A stretch of 64,000 nt of DNA from Achromobacter denitrificans NBRC 15125 (GCF_001571365.1 NZ_BCTQ01000006.1:62001-126000), one strand, 5' to 3'. Positions 50,403 to 57,757 are shown, counted from the first letter of the stretch. The notes: generated by a model from the letters alone, not told the origin. Made by a program: numbers and translations.

Positions 50403-50912
50403 ATGGGGCGGCTTCGCGCGCCCTCAGTCGAAATGGTGCGTTCCATTCTTGGGGCGGCAGGCCTCAAAGTCGAGCTCAAGACCGAATTGAGCGTCAATAC
50501 GACTTCGCGCGCCCGCTTGGGCCCGGCCGAATTGCAGGCCCGGCTGCGCCAGCGGCGGTCGACCGCCTATGTCGAGGCCATGACGCGGCTCGACGCGGGT
50601 GGCCACGTGCACAGCAAGACGGCCACGGACGCACTCATGGAGGCGATCCGGCAGGAGTTTCCCGACGTGCAGATCGAGGGCTGGCCGGTGGGCATCATCG
50701 CCAAGTGCTTTCTGGGCGCTCCCTACGAGGTCCATACCCTGGACTGCACCGGCAGCATCATCCAGCATTTCAAGGGCGGCGAGACCTTGCCGCAGGGCAT
50801 GGAACGGGCCCAGTCGCTGGCACGCAGCGACCATTACGCATTCATCGAGGTCTATACCGATAAATTGATCGCCGTGGGCGTCAATGGTCAGACCGCCATC
50901 ATCGCAAACTGA
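50403..50912 (+). CDS. unrecognised 169-residue protein, first gene of the Ycf46-type AAA cluster
   Basis: I do not recognise a family. It is soluble, with no signal peptide or membrane segment. The N-terminal third is basic (SRARLGPAELQARLRQRRST); the C-terminal part alternates strands and helices (EGWPVGIIAKCFLGAPYEVH, CTGSIIQHFKGGETLP, YAFIEVYTDKLIAVGVNG) and looks like a compact alpha/beta domain. Start choice is open: ATG 50403 or ATG 50433, neither with a clear ribosome binding site. Possible -10 TAAGAT at 50375-50380. The next gene begins 10 nt after its stop and the rest of the unit is equally tight, so all five are probably co-transcribed. Codon use and GC match the chromosome. Confidence 0.75.
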   Translation: MGRLRAPSVEMVRSILGAAGLKVELKTELSVNTTSRARLGPAELQARLRQRRSTAYVEAMTRLDAGGHVHSKTATDALMEAIRQEFPDVQIEGWPVGIIAKCFLGAPYEVHTLDCTGSIIQHFKGGETLPQGMERAQSLARSDHYAFIEVYTDKLIAVGVNGQTAIIAN

Positions 50913-50922
50913 GTAGTCAAAC

Positions 50923-52635
50923 ATGGCAGATCGCGTTATCCAGACAGCGGACCTGAGCAACATCCTGGGGTCGCTGCGCGGCTTGCAGGGCGATATCGGC
51001 ACGGTATCGGACCAGGTGGGCTCGGTGGGCCGGGAACTGAACCAGACGCGTGCCGAGCTGTCGCGCCTGGAGCAGGCTTTCGCCGATTTCGTGGCATCCG
51101 ACCTGAAGGCCAAGGAGCTGTCGCTCGCCGAAACCCGGCAGGTGAAGGTGCGCCAGGAACTGGACACGACCTACGAGTACTACGGCATTGTGCGGCGCCA
51201 GGCGACCGGCATCCTGCAGGCCTCGGACATCCAGCTAGTGCGTACCGAGACGCTGCGCAGCGCGACTGAAGAACTGATGATTTCGGCGCCGCGATACTGG
51301 CTCGCGCCGGCGCTGGTGGCGCTGTCGGCCTGGCTGGGCGACAACCGCGAGCTCGCCGAGCGCGCGCTCAGCGAAGCCATTCGCCGCGACGACGAGAAGA
51401 CCTCGCTGTTCTTTGCCCTGATCGCCCGCCGCGCCGGCCGCAACGAACTCAACCGCAGCTGGCTGGACCGGTATTTCGGCCTGCAGAATCCGTTCAAGCT
51501 CGATCGCCAGACGGTGGTCATGGTCGATGCGCTGGCCAACGGCGTGTTCGGCGCGGAAGTTGCCCTGCATTGCAGCAAGCGCATCACCGACTGGATCGAC
51601 GAACTGTCGGCCCAGGCCGGTTTCGTCGAGACGCAACGCGCCCAATGGGGACGCGCGCTGCTCTCGAAAGCGCCCAACGAGGACCATGGCAACCGATATA
51701 CGCACCTCAAGCGCCTGAGCCCGACGTGGCCGGAGCTCAATCAGGCCATCAATGGGGTGGCCATGCATGCCGCCGTGCTGGCGCACTTCGAGGGCGTGTT
51801 CCAGGGGGCGATCCGCCCCGCGGCCAGCGTGCTGGTCGCGGTCGACGACTTGCTGAGCAAACTGGTCACGCGCTTCGACGACGAAGAGCTGCCGCTGCGG
51901 CGCCAGGAAGAGCTGTGCCGCCTCATCATCGAGGAAGGCGGCAACCGCCGCGTGGCGCAGGAGCGTTTCGACCTGCAGAGCGCAACGTTGGACGAGGAGG
52001 TCGACTTCACCCAACTGCTTACCAACGCGGCCATGCATCCCGAGGTTTCTCACGTGACTCGCGCCACGCAGCGGTTCGCCGTGGCGCACTCGCGCGATTG
52101 GATCCTGGACGGCCATGCCGACGTGACCGCCAAGGCGCGCATGGCCGTGCCGGCCGACGTGCACGTCGACATCGAAGGATGGCAAGGCATTACGCAGAAC
52201 GGCGACAACGAAGCCCAGCTGCTGCGCAGCCTGGAGGACGAACTCGCCGCGCGCGAGGCCCGCGATCTGGCGACCATCAAGTTCTCGGCCAAGCACTGGC
52301 TGGGCGTGGCGCTGAGCGTGGGGCTCATCCTGAGCGCCGCGAGCGCCGGCATGGTGCCTCTGCTGTTGGGCGGCGCCGGCCTGATCTGGGTCTATCTCGC
52401 GCACCGCCAGATGGAAACCCAGCGCAAGACGATCAAGGCCAACTATGCCAAGCTGCGCCAACAGGCCGGCGATGCGCTGCGCGCATGCCTGGCCGAGGTG
52501 GTGGAACTGCGCCGCGATATCGCGGCCCGGGACGCGATCTCGGCCCAGGTAGTCCAGCTGCTCGAAGGCATCAGCCCCGAACAGCACGTGCTCTCTTCGC
52601 ATGATTCGGTGCGCCGCGTCATGGTCCAGGCTTAA
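50923..52635 (+). CDS. unrecognised 570-residue protein with coiled coil and membrane hairpin, AAA cluster
   Basis: No family recognised. Residues about 8-75 are heptad-rich (LRGLQGDIGTVSDQVGSVGR, ELNQTRAELSRLEQAFADF), a probable coiled coil. Residues about 110-400 are a helical domain rich in Ala, Leu and charged residues. Two adjacent hydrophobic segments, about 459-476 and 477-494 (WLGVALSVGLILSAASAG, then VPLLLGGAGLIWVYLAH), would form a short membrane hairpin. A second charged helical stretch follows (about 495-545). There is no signal peptide, so both ends are probably cytoplasmic. It may tether the complex to the inner membrane, with the AAA ATPase encoded downstream as its motor; this is inference from context only. 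Confidence 0.8.
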   Translation: MADRVIQTADLSNILGSLRGLQGDIGTVSDQVGSVGRELNQTRAELSRLEQAFADFVASDLKAKELSLAETRQVKVRQELDTTYEYYGIVRRQATGILQASDIQLVRTETLRSATEELMISAPRYWLAPALVALSAWLGDNRELAERALSEAIRRDDEKTSLFFALIARRAGRNELNRSWLDRYFGLQNPFKLDRQTVVMVDALANGVFGAEVALHCSKRITDWIDELSAQAGFVETQRAQWGRALLSKAPNEDHGNRYTHLKRLSPTWPELNQAINGVAMHAAVLAHFEGVFQGAIRPAASVLVAVDDLLSKLVTRFDDEELPLRRQEELCRLIIEEGGNRRVAQERFDLQSATLDEEVDFTQLLTNAAMHPEVSHVTRATQRFAVAHSRDWILDGHADVTAKARMAVPADVHVDIEGWQGITQNGDNEAQLLRSLEDELAAREARDLATIKFSAKHWLGVALSVGLILSAASAGMVPLLLGGAGLIWVYLAHRQMETQRKTIKANYAKLRQQAGDALRACLAEVVELRRDIAARDAISAQVVQLLEGISPEQHVLSSHDSVRRVMVQA

Positions 52636-52642
52636 GGAACGA

Positions 52643-52840
52643 ATGATGATTCGCCAGATTTCCCCGGGCCCCGCGCTCACGCCCGAACCGCAGCCCGCCG
52701 CGGCCGCCACCCCCGCCGCCGAGGCGGCAACCGCCGCTGCCGCCTCGCCCGCGCCCGCCGACGTGCGCGACGCGCTGGCGGGAGCGCTGCCGGCGTGGGA
52801 CCTGTTGCCCGCTTCGCCCTTCATCCGCCGCGTCAAGTGA
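52643..52840 (+). CDS. 65-residue Ala/Pro-rich small protein, AAA cluster
   Basis: Starts at ATG 52643 (or ATG 52646) after TTAAGGAACGA. Residues about 9-50 are almost only Ala, Pro, Glu and Thr, a flexible linker. The C-terminal 25 residues are different, with a short amphipathic helix (DVRDALAGALPAWDLL) and the closing PASPFIRRVK. That layout, a linker plus a conserved-looking tail, suggests a docking peptide or adaptor. Its TGA overlaps the next gene's GTG by four bases, so translation is coupled, which supports it being a real gene. No function known to me. Confidence 0.65.
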   Translation: MMIRQISPGPALTPEPQPAAAATPAAEAATAAAASPAPADVRDALAGALPAWDLLPASPFIRRVK

Positions 52841-53418
52841 GCGCCGGGCCCGCGCTCATCGAGCCGCCGCGCAGCTACGCGCAGTGGTCTGCCTGCCTGG
52901 ATCGTCTGTCGGAAGGGGTGTGCGACGAGGCTTGCCTGGATGCGATGCGCGCCGGCGATCTCACTGCCAGCGGCGGTGTGGTCACGCTGTTTTCACAGCG
53001 TCTGGTGGATGAGTTCAACGCGCGCCTGACGCGCTGCTCGGAGCACCTGACCCGCGACCTGCGCTTGGGCGGCGAGGAAAGCCTGATCGTGCGCGCCATC
53101 CTGAATGCCCGCAAGCAGCTGACCTTCCTGCACCGCCTCGCGCAGGTCGAGAACTTTCCCGTCACGCTGCGCATGCACCTGGCCGACGAAGTGCGCAAAT
53201 TCGCGCAGCGCGCGCAGCAGTCGCTGGAAGATAGCGCCAAGGCCGACCGCAGCGGCCGCCTTCCGATCCTGCTGCGCAACAACCCGCTGGTACGCTACGA
53301 CACGGCTGTGTTCGGCGCGTCCGCGCCTGCGGCGGCGATGCCGGGCATGGCCGCCTCCGCGCCCGCGCAGCCTTCTATTACGCAAGCCGGCGCGCGCCGG
53401 CGCAACATCATTCTCTGA
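52837..53418 (+). CDS. unrecognised 193-residue helical protein, AAA cluster
   Basis: Begins at GTG 52837, inside the stop of the small protein. It is all-helical and soluble, with segments SYAQWSACLDRLSEGV, LFSQRLVDEFNARLTRCSEH and ARKQLTFLHRLAQVENFP and a Lys/Arg-rich RKFAQRAQQSLEDSAKADRS. A low-complexity Ala/Pro/Met tail ends in ARRRNIIL. No known domain recognised. A short basic-hydrophobic C-terminus after a flexible tail is the type of tag that AAA unfoldases or adaptors can recognise, but that is speculation. The AAA ATPase follows after 9 nt. Confidence 0.75.
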   Translation: MSAGPALIEPPRSYAQWSACLDRLSEGVCDEACLDAMRAGDLTASGGVVTLFSQRLVDEFNARLTRCSEHLTRDLRLGGEESLIVRAILNARKQLTFLHRLAQVENFPVTLRMHLADEVRKFAQRAQQSLEDSAKADRSGRLPILLRNNPLVRYDTAVFGASAPAAAMPGMAASAPAQPSITQAGARRRNIIL

Positions 53419-53427
53419 CATCGACCC

Positions 53428-54978
53428 ATGAGCGACACGACCGACTTCAAGGCCACGCTGACGCGCTACCTCAAGGCCCGCATTCCCTTTATTTCGATCC
53501 GCAGCGCCGAGCGCAGCCGGGTGCTGGAACTGTTGCGCGAGGTGGTGGCGCCGCTCAATGCGCCGGTGTTCGTGCACACGCTGTCGCAGGGTACGCGCGA
53601 GCTCGCCACCGGCCGGAGCGTGAACGAAGACCGTTCGGTCACGGGCGCGGTCGACTTCGCGAGCCAGCAGTTCGCGCAGCGCCAGAACCTGTCCTGCGTG
53701 CTGACCGAGATCTCGGACATCGAAGACGACACGGCGTCCGCGCGCCACCTGCTCGACGTCGTGATGCTGGCTGCCGAGCACAGCGGCGTGGTCATCGTGA
53801 TCACCACCAAGCCGGTGTGGGGCCAGCTGCAACGGGCCGGCATGGCGCTGACGCTCTCCGCGCCGAGCGAGGACGAGATGTACGCGATCATCCACGAAAC
53901 GCTGGAGGCGTACCGCGGCCACTTCCAGATCGAGTGGGACGCCGATGACGAGCGCCGGGCCGCCGCGATTCTCGCGGGCCTCTCGCGCATCGAGGCCGAG
54001 AACATCATCGCCACATTGCTGGCCAATGGCCGCATCGCCAAGAGCGATATGGTGGAACTCATGCACGCCAAGGACCGCATCTTTGCCGACATCAGCGGCA
54101 TCGAGCGCGTGTCGGTGCGGGGCAACGAGCTGAGCGTGGGCGGCCTGGGCGGCCTGAAGGCCTGGCTCGACAAGGAGCGTCCGCTCCTGACCGCCGACCT
54201 GCGCGAGCGCGGCATCCGCCCGCCGCGAGGCGTGCTGCTCGTGGGCGTGCCGGGCTGCGGCAAGTCGTTGTCGGCCAAGGCCATCGCGGCAAGCTGGAGC
54301 CTGCCCCTGTATCGCCTGGACCTGTCCACGATCCATGGGCAGTATCTCGGCCAGAGCGAGTCGCGCCTGAAGGATGCGCTCGCCACGGCGGACCATGTGT
54401 CGCCCTGCATCCTCTGGATAGACGAGATCGAGAAGGGCCTGGCCGGCGCCCAGGGTTCGGGCGACGGCGGCACATCGACCCGGCTGGTGGGGCAGTTCCT
54501 CTATTGGCTGCAGGAGGCGCGGGCGCGGGTCTTCGTGGTTGCCACCGCCAACGACGTGTCCAAATTACCGCCCGAGCTGCTGCGCCGCGGCCGATTCGAC
54601 GAACTGTTCTTCGTGGACTTGCCGACCCCGCAGGAGCGTCACGAGATTATCGATATCTACGTCAAGCGCGGCCTGAAGGCCGCGCAGCCGCAGGCCTTGA
54701 TGGATGAACTGGTGGAGTTGTCCGACGGCTTTGCCGGCTCGGACCTGGAGGCCGCCGTCCGCGAGGTCGTCAAGGAGGCCTATCTCAATGGCGACGCGGC
54801 CGCCACGCCCGAACTGTTCCGCGACAGCTTCCGCAACGTGGTGCCCTTGTCGAAGACCGCGCCGGAGCAGATCGAGAATATCCGTGCCTGGGGCCGCGAA
54901 CGCGCGGTGCCGGCCTCCGGCCAGCCCATCGGCACGGCCATTGCCCCGACCCGGCCGCGGCGGCAAGTGCTGGGCTGA
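53428..54978 (+). CDS. Ycf46-like AAA+ ATPase
   Basis: A 516-residue AAA protein. Residues about 1-160 are a degenerate first AAA-like domain ([20 protein letters not shown], a Walker-B-like [13 protein letters not shown] and [12 protein letters not shown]) without a P-loop. The second domain (about 235-480) is a complete classical AAA module: [13 protein letters not shown], Walker A GVPGCGKS at 273-280, Walker [12 protein letters not shown] near 328-336, sensor 1 VVATAND near 371, and arginine finger region [16 protein letters not shown]. The combination of an inactive N-terminal AAA plus an FtsH-like C-terminal one is that of Ycf46 of chloroplasts and cyanobacteria. No protease domain is present. 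Last gene of the five-gene unit; it should be its energy source. Confidence 0.9.
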   Translation: MSDTTDFKATLTRYLKARIPFISIRSAERSRVLELLREVVAPLNAPVFVHTLSQGTRELATGRSVNEDRSVTGAVDFASQQFAQRQNLSCVLTEISDIEDDTASARHLLDVVMLAAEHSGVVIVITTKPVWGQLQRAGMALTLSAPSEDEMYAIIHETLEAYRGHFQIEWDADDERRAAAILAGLSRIEAENIIATLLANGRIAKSDMVELMHAKDRIFADISGIERVSVRGNELSVGGLGGLKAWLDKERPLLTADLRERGIRPPRGVLLVGVPGCGKSLSAKAIAASWSLPLYRLDLSTIHGQYLGQSESRLKDALATADHVSPCILWIDEIEKGLAGAQGSGDGGTSTRLVGQFLYWLQEARARVFVVATANDVSKLPPELLRRGRFDELFFVDLPTPQERHEIIDIYVKRGLKAAQPQALMDELVELSDGFAGSDLEAAVREVVKEAYLNGDAAATPELFRDSFRNVVPLSKTAPEQIENIRAWGRERAVPASGQPIGTAIAPTRPRRQVLG

Positions 54979-55031
54979 GGGACTTCCCGCGGCTCAAGCG
55001 CGCCCACGGCCACGCCTCATTCCTGACTGAC

Positions 55032-55089
55032 GACACCAGCCCTCGGGCGGCGCCACGTGAATTCGTGGCGCCGCCCGAGGGCTGGTGTC
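55032..55089. repeat. 26-bp perfect inverted repeat after the AAA cluster
   Basis: Arms 55032-55057 and 55064-55089 are exact complements around the six-base loop TGAATT. No T tract follows. It lies 53 bp past the AAA ATPase stop. The likely role is transcript end or 3' protection; a remnant of a mobile repeat is the alternative. Confidence 0.9.
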
Positions 55090-55179
55090 CGGCCCGTTCG
55101 TTGCACGCGGGTGGGGGCTACCGGTGAGGACCAAACGCAGGAGAGAAATATTTGGTTTCAAAACTCCGCTTGGTCTATC

Positions 55180-55195
55180 TATCTAGTAGTAGGTA
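55180..55195. promoter_or_regulatory. TetR-type operator copy 1
   Basis: TATCTA-GTAG-TAGGTA, one mismatch between arms. It matches the other three palindromes of this locus (TA[T/C]CTA...TAG[A/G]TA) and sits on the tetR relic. Confidence 0.55.
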
Positions 55196-55222
55196 AGATT
55201 CATCCATCGACGCAGCGAACCC
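55183..55222 (+). pseudogene. decayed duplicate of the tetR operator and 5' end
   Basis: This stretch aligns without gaps to 56142-56181, the operator and first codons of the downstream tetR, with 31 of 40 bases identical by eye. The start codon position reads ATC in place of ATG, and the following codons (D-A-A-N-P-T-S) echo M-D-T-P-T-P-S of TetR. The similarity fades after about 55222. The sequence before it retains a TATCTA-N4-TAGGTA palindrome (55180-55195). It lies 120 bp before the first DUF4148 gene. Confidence 0.6.
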
Positions 55223-55282
55223 AACTTCCAACGCCGCCGCCGACAACAGAAATACAGTAGTCCGCTTTTTTATTTGCCTAGT

Positions 55283-55302
55283 TATCTACCTATAAGTAGA
55301 TA
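55283..55302. promoter_or_regulatory. TetR-type operator copy 2, before the first DUF4148 gene
   Basis: Perfect seven-base arms TATCTAC and GTAGATA flank six bases (CTATAA). The spacer resembles a -10 hexamer, so a bound repressor would block polymerase directly. It lies 42 bp before the DUF4148 start. Confidence 0.75.
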
Positions 55303-55344
55303 GTTTATCCGAAACACACACTCATCTTTATCTGGAGATCGACC

Positions 55345-55650
55345 ATGAAGACCCTCGTATCCGCCCTGATCCTGTCCGCTTCGTTCATCGGCGCCGCTCA
55401 AGCCGGCGAACTGGACTATCCGCCCGCCCTGAACACCCAAAGCACGGTGACCCGCGCCCAGGTGCAGCAGGAACTGGCCGCCGCCCGTGCCAACGGTGAA
55501 CTGGTGTCCGGTGAAGAAGGCTACGCCGCCACCACCTTTGCCTCCAGCGCCGACAAGACCCGCGCCCAAGTGCAACGCGAACTGGCTGCCGCCCGCGCCC
55601 AGGGCCTGACCGAGAGCGCCGAACTGGCTTACCCGCCCGTGCAAGGCTGA
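55345..55650 (+). CDS. DUF4148 domain exported protein (tandem copy 1)
   Basis: A 101-residue periplasmic protein. Signal peptide MKTLVSALILSASFIGAAQA; the mature part has two DUF4148-type repeats, TRAQVQQELAAARANGELV and TRAQVQRELAAARAQGLTE, each followed by a YPP or GYA turn. DUF4148 proteins are common in Burkholderiales and have no established function. 89 of 101 residues are identical to the next gene by my count, so this is a recent tandem duplication. Eight T follow the stop, perhaps a weak terminator. Operator copy 2 precedes it. Confidence 0.88.
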   Translation: MKTLVSALILSASFIGAAQAGELDYPPALNTQSTVTRAQVQQELAAARANGELVSGEEGYAATTFASSADKTRAQVQRELAAARAQGLTESAELAYPPVQG

Positions 55651-55668
55651 TTTTTTTTCCCCAAGCAT

Positions 55669-55686
55669 CTATCTACACATAGATAG
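55669..55686. promoter_or_regulatory. TetR-type operator copy 3, before the second DUF4148 gene
   Basis: Perfect seven-base arms CTATCTA and TAGATAG around CACA, 46 bp before the start of the second DUF4148 gene. Its presence in the gap between the duplicates shows that the second gene has its own control. Confidence 0.75.
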
Positions 55687-55732
55687 CAACTCGAACATCG
55701 AAATACTGCATACCCCTTTCCGGAGATTGACC

Positions 55733-56038
55733 ATGAAGACCCTCGTATCCGCCCTGATCCTGTCCGCTTCGTTCATCGGTGCCGCCCAAGCCGGCGAACT
55801 GGACTATCCGCCTCCCCTGAACACCCAGAGCACGGTAACCCGCGCCCAGGTGCTGCAGGAGCTGGCCGCCGCCCGCGCCAACGGCGAGCTGGTGTCCGGT
55901 GAAGAAGGTTATGCCGCGACCGCGTTCGCCCATGCCGGCGACAAGACCCGCGGCCAGGTGCAGCAAGAACTGGCCGCCGCTCGCGCTCACGGCCTGACCG
56001 ACAGCGGTGAACTGGATTACCCGCCCGTGCAAGGCTGA
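55733..56038 (+). CDS. DUF4148 domain exported protein (tandem copy 2)
   Basis: A 101-residue near-copy of the preceding gene, with the same signal peptide and two repeats (TRAQVLQELAAARANGELV, TRGQVQQELAAARAHGLTD). It ends in the same ELDYPPVQG motif with small substitutions. ATG 55733 is preferred over an in-frame TTG at 55727 because it matches copy 1 and follows CGGAGATTGACC. The role is unknown, probably periplasmic. Confidence 0.88.
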   Translation: MKTLVSALILSASFIGAAQAGELDYPPPLNTQSTVTRAQVLQELAAARANGELVSGEEGYAATAFAHAGDKTRGQVQQELAAARAHGLTDSGELDYPPVQG

Positions 56039-56052
56039 TGATGCCGACGCAT

Positions 56053-56092
56053 GCGGGCCCCGGGGGGCGGGACTTTCCCGGCCGGGGCCCGC
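56053..56092. terminator. GC-rich hairpin after the second DUF4148 gene
   Basis: Arms GCGGGCCCCGG and CCGGGGCCCGC (56053-56063 and 56082-56092) with an inner CGGG/CCCG helix form a very stable hairpin 14 bp past the stop. No T tract follows, so it may stop polymerase poorly and act more as an RNA end protector. Confidence 0.5.
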
Positions 56093-56139
56093 GCGGGCGT
56101 TCTGGCGCCCTTGAACGCGCTGAAACCGATGACGGACCG

Positions 56140-56153
56140 ACCTATTAGTAGGT
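56140..56153. promoter_or_regulatory. TetR-type operator copy 4, before tetR
   Basis: ACCTA-TTAG-TAGGT lies 11 bp before the tetR start codon, matching the locus motif. It is the expected place for autorepression. Confidence 0.65.
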
Positions 56154-56164
56154 AATATTCAGCC

Positions 56165-56761
56165 ATGGACACTCCGACTCCCAGCACCACTCGCGAACTG
56201 CTTCTGGCCCACGCCGAGAAGCTGATCCGAACGCGCGGATGCAACGGCTTCAGCTACCGCGACCTGGCCGAGCACGTGGGCGTGAAGACGTCCAGCATCC
56301 ACTATTACTTTCCGGGCAAGGACGACCTGCTCTACGAGGCTGTCGAAGCCTACAGCGCGCGCGCCCTGGGCGCGGTGCGCGGCATCGACACCACGAAGCC
56401 CGCGCAGGCGCAGCTCGACGAATACCTGTCGCTGATGGAATCGCGCGCTTGCGGTTCGGGCGAACTCTGTCTGGGCGGCATGCTGGCCGCCGAGGTCAAT
56501 TCCCTGCCCGATCGGGTGCGCGGCGCGCTGCAAGGCTTTTTCCGCGCGCATGAGGCCTGGCTGGCCCGCGTGCTGGCCGAAGGCGCGGCCCAGGGCACGA
56601 TGAAATTTTCCGGCACGCCCGAGGCGGCCGGCCGCGCGGTGTTTGCCACCGTGCAGGGCTGCATCCTGGTGTCGCGCCTGTTCCAGCAGCCCGCAGCGCT
56701 GTGCGAGGCGATCGGCGCCCTGTACGTGCAGTGCGACGGGAAGGACGGCAAGGCCGGCTGA
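56165..56761 (+). CDS. TetR family regulator of the DUF4148 locus
   Basis: A 198-residue TetR/AcrR-type repressor. The N-terminal helix-turn-helix reads GCNGFSYRDLAEHVGVKTSS and IHYYFPGKDDLLYEAV. The C-terminal domain (about 75-195) is a TetR ligand domain with Cys in SRACGSGELCLGG. Palindromes of one type precede this gene and both DUF4148 genes, so they are probably its regulon. The inducer is unknown. ATG 56165 follows the operator closely, with no strong ribosome binding site. Confidence 0.93.
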   Translation: MDTPTPSTTRELLLAHAEKLIRTRGCNGFSYRDLAEHVGVKTSSIHYYFPGKDDLLYEAVEAYSARALGAVRGIDTTKPAQAQLDEYLSLMESRACGSGELCLGGMLAAEVNSLPDRVRGALQGFFRAHEAWLARVLAEGAAQGTMKFSGTPEAAGRAVFATVQGCILVSRLFQQPAALCEAIGALYVQCDGKDGKAG

Positions 56762-56785
56762 CCCGCCCGATGCTGATCCGAACCG

Positions 56786-56821
56786 ACGGCCGCCCTGCAT
56801 GACGCAGGCGGCCGTTGCGTT
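56786..56821 (+). terminator. intrinsic terminator after tetR
   Basis: ACGGCCGCC pairs with GGCGGCCGT, with an inner CTGC/GCAG helix, followed by GCGTTTTG. It lies between convergent tetR and the cysteine hydrolase. Confidence 0.75.
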
Positions 56822-56836
56822 TTGGGGGACGGGCGT

Positions 56837-57703
56837 TCAGCGGTCGGGCGCGAGCAGGGCGCGCGCCATGTCGACGCTGGTGCGCTGTTGCACGCCGAGA
56901 TCCCGCATGCGCTGCTGGAACGCCGTCTGCGCTTCGCCGAAGCCGGCGACGGGGCTCATGCAATCCGTCAGCAGCACCAGCCGGGACAGATCGCGGCCAG
57001 GCAGGTGTTCGGCCATGTGCTCGACCGTGGCCTTGACGCAATGGCTGCCGGCCTCGCCGGCGATCAGGATGAGTTCGGCGCGGTCCAGCGCATCCAGCAA
57101 GCCGCGGTTGAGCTGGCTGCGGGGATCGTCGGCGTCGGGCACCTCGGCCATCAGGGCGCTGTAGTGCTCCGTCCAGGGGTTGGTGCCCTTGGGCACCTTG
57201 CGCACGATGAACTGGCGGTCGTCTTCCCAGCGGCTGTAGGCCGCGCGCACGTCCGCGTGCACGTTGTGGCCCCAGGTGCCGATCTCGCAATGCACGGGCC
57301 AGACCATCAGCGTGTAGCGGCCGCGCGCCTCCAATTCGTCGAGATAGGTCAAGGTGCGCGGGAGGTCGTCGGCATGGCGCGGCCGGAATCTGCCCCCGCG
57401 GACCTGCGCCGCGGTGATCTGCGTGAACGGCGCAACCGCCTGCCCCTCGCCGTCGCTCCAGAAGGTGGGGTGCGCGATGTCCAGCCGATGGTGCGAATCC
57501 AGCGTGACCGTGATGGAGGTGAGGGCGAACGCCGTGGCGTCGATGAAGCGCGCCAGCCGCTGCATGTCGTCGTGCGCGCCCGCGACCGGCAGGGCGGGCG
57601 CGTGGCGATCGCCCGTGAGCGGGTCCGTCGGCAGGTAGGCCTGCGGGAGGTCGCAGAAGTCATTCTGCGGGTCGATGATCAGGAGATGACTGGATCGCGG
57701 CAT
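56837..57703 (-). CDS. cysteine hydrolase (isochorismatase/nicotinamidase fold)
   Basis: About 288 residues. The catalytic triad region is visible: Asp in LLIIDPQNDFCDLP, a Lys candidate in FIVRKVPKGTNPWTEHYSAL, and the nucleophilic Cys in AGEAGSHCVKATVEHMAEHL. HHRLDIAHPTFW and VWPVHCEIGTWG give the metal and substrate region seen in nicotinamidases. It would hydrolyse an amide such as nicotinamide or a related compound; substrate not proven. Two starts are possible: ATG 57703, which begins just before the first strand, and ATG 57751, only 6 nt after the microprotein stop. It is co-transcribed with the 37-residue ORF and under the TetR operator at 57888. Confidence 0.88.
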   Translation of the reverse strand: MPRSSHLLIIDPQNDFCDLPQAYLPTDPLTGDRHAPALPVAGAHDDMQRLARFIDATAFALTSITVTLDSHHRLDIAHPTFWSDGEGQAVAPFTQITAAQVRGGRFRPRHADDLPRTLTYLDELEARGRYTLMVWPVHCEIGTWGHNVHADVRAAYSRWEDDRQFIVRKVPKGTNPWTEHYSALMAEVPDADDPRSQLNRGLLDALDRAELILIAGEAGSHCVKATVEHMAEHLPGRDLSRLVLLTDCMSPVAGFGEAQTAFQQRMRDLGVQQRTSVDMARALLAPDR

Positions 57704-57757
57704 GACAGCGTTCGGGGGAGGCGAACTGGAAATATAGAACGGGATGGCCATGGCAAT

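Noticed and set aside
55057-55260. 67-residue plus-strand frame between the inverted repeat and the DUF4148 gene
   Set aside because: It begins inside the inverted repeat loop region and crosses the operator and relic; no ribosome binding site or family likeness.
55651-55658. Eight-T run after the first DUF4148 gene as an intrinsic terminator
   Set aside because: Only a three-base GCC/GGC stem precedes it, too weak to call a terminator.
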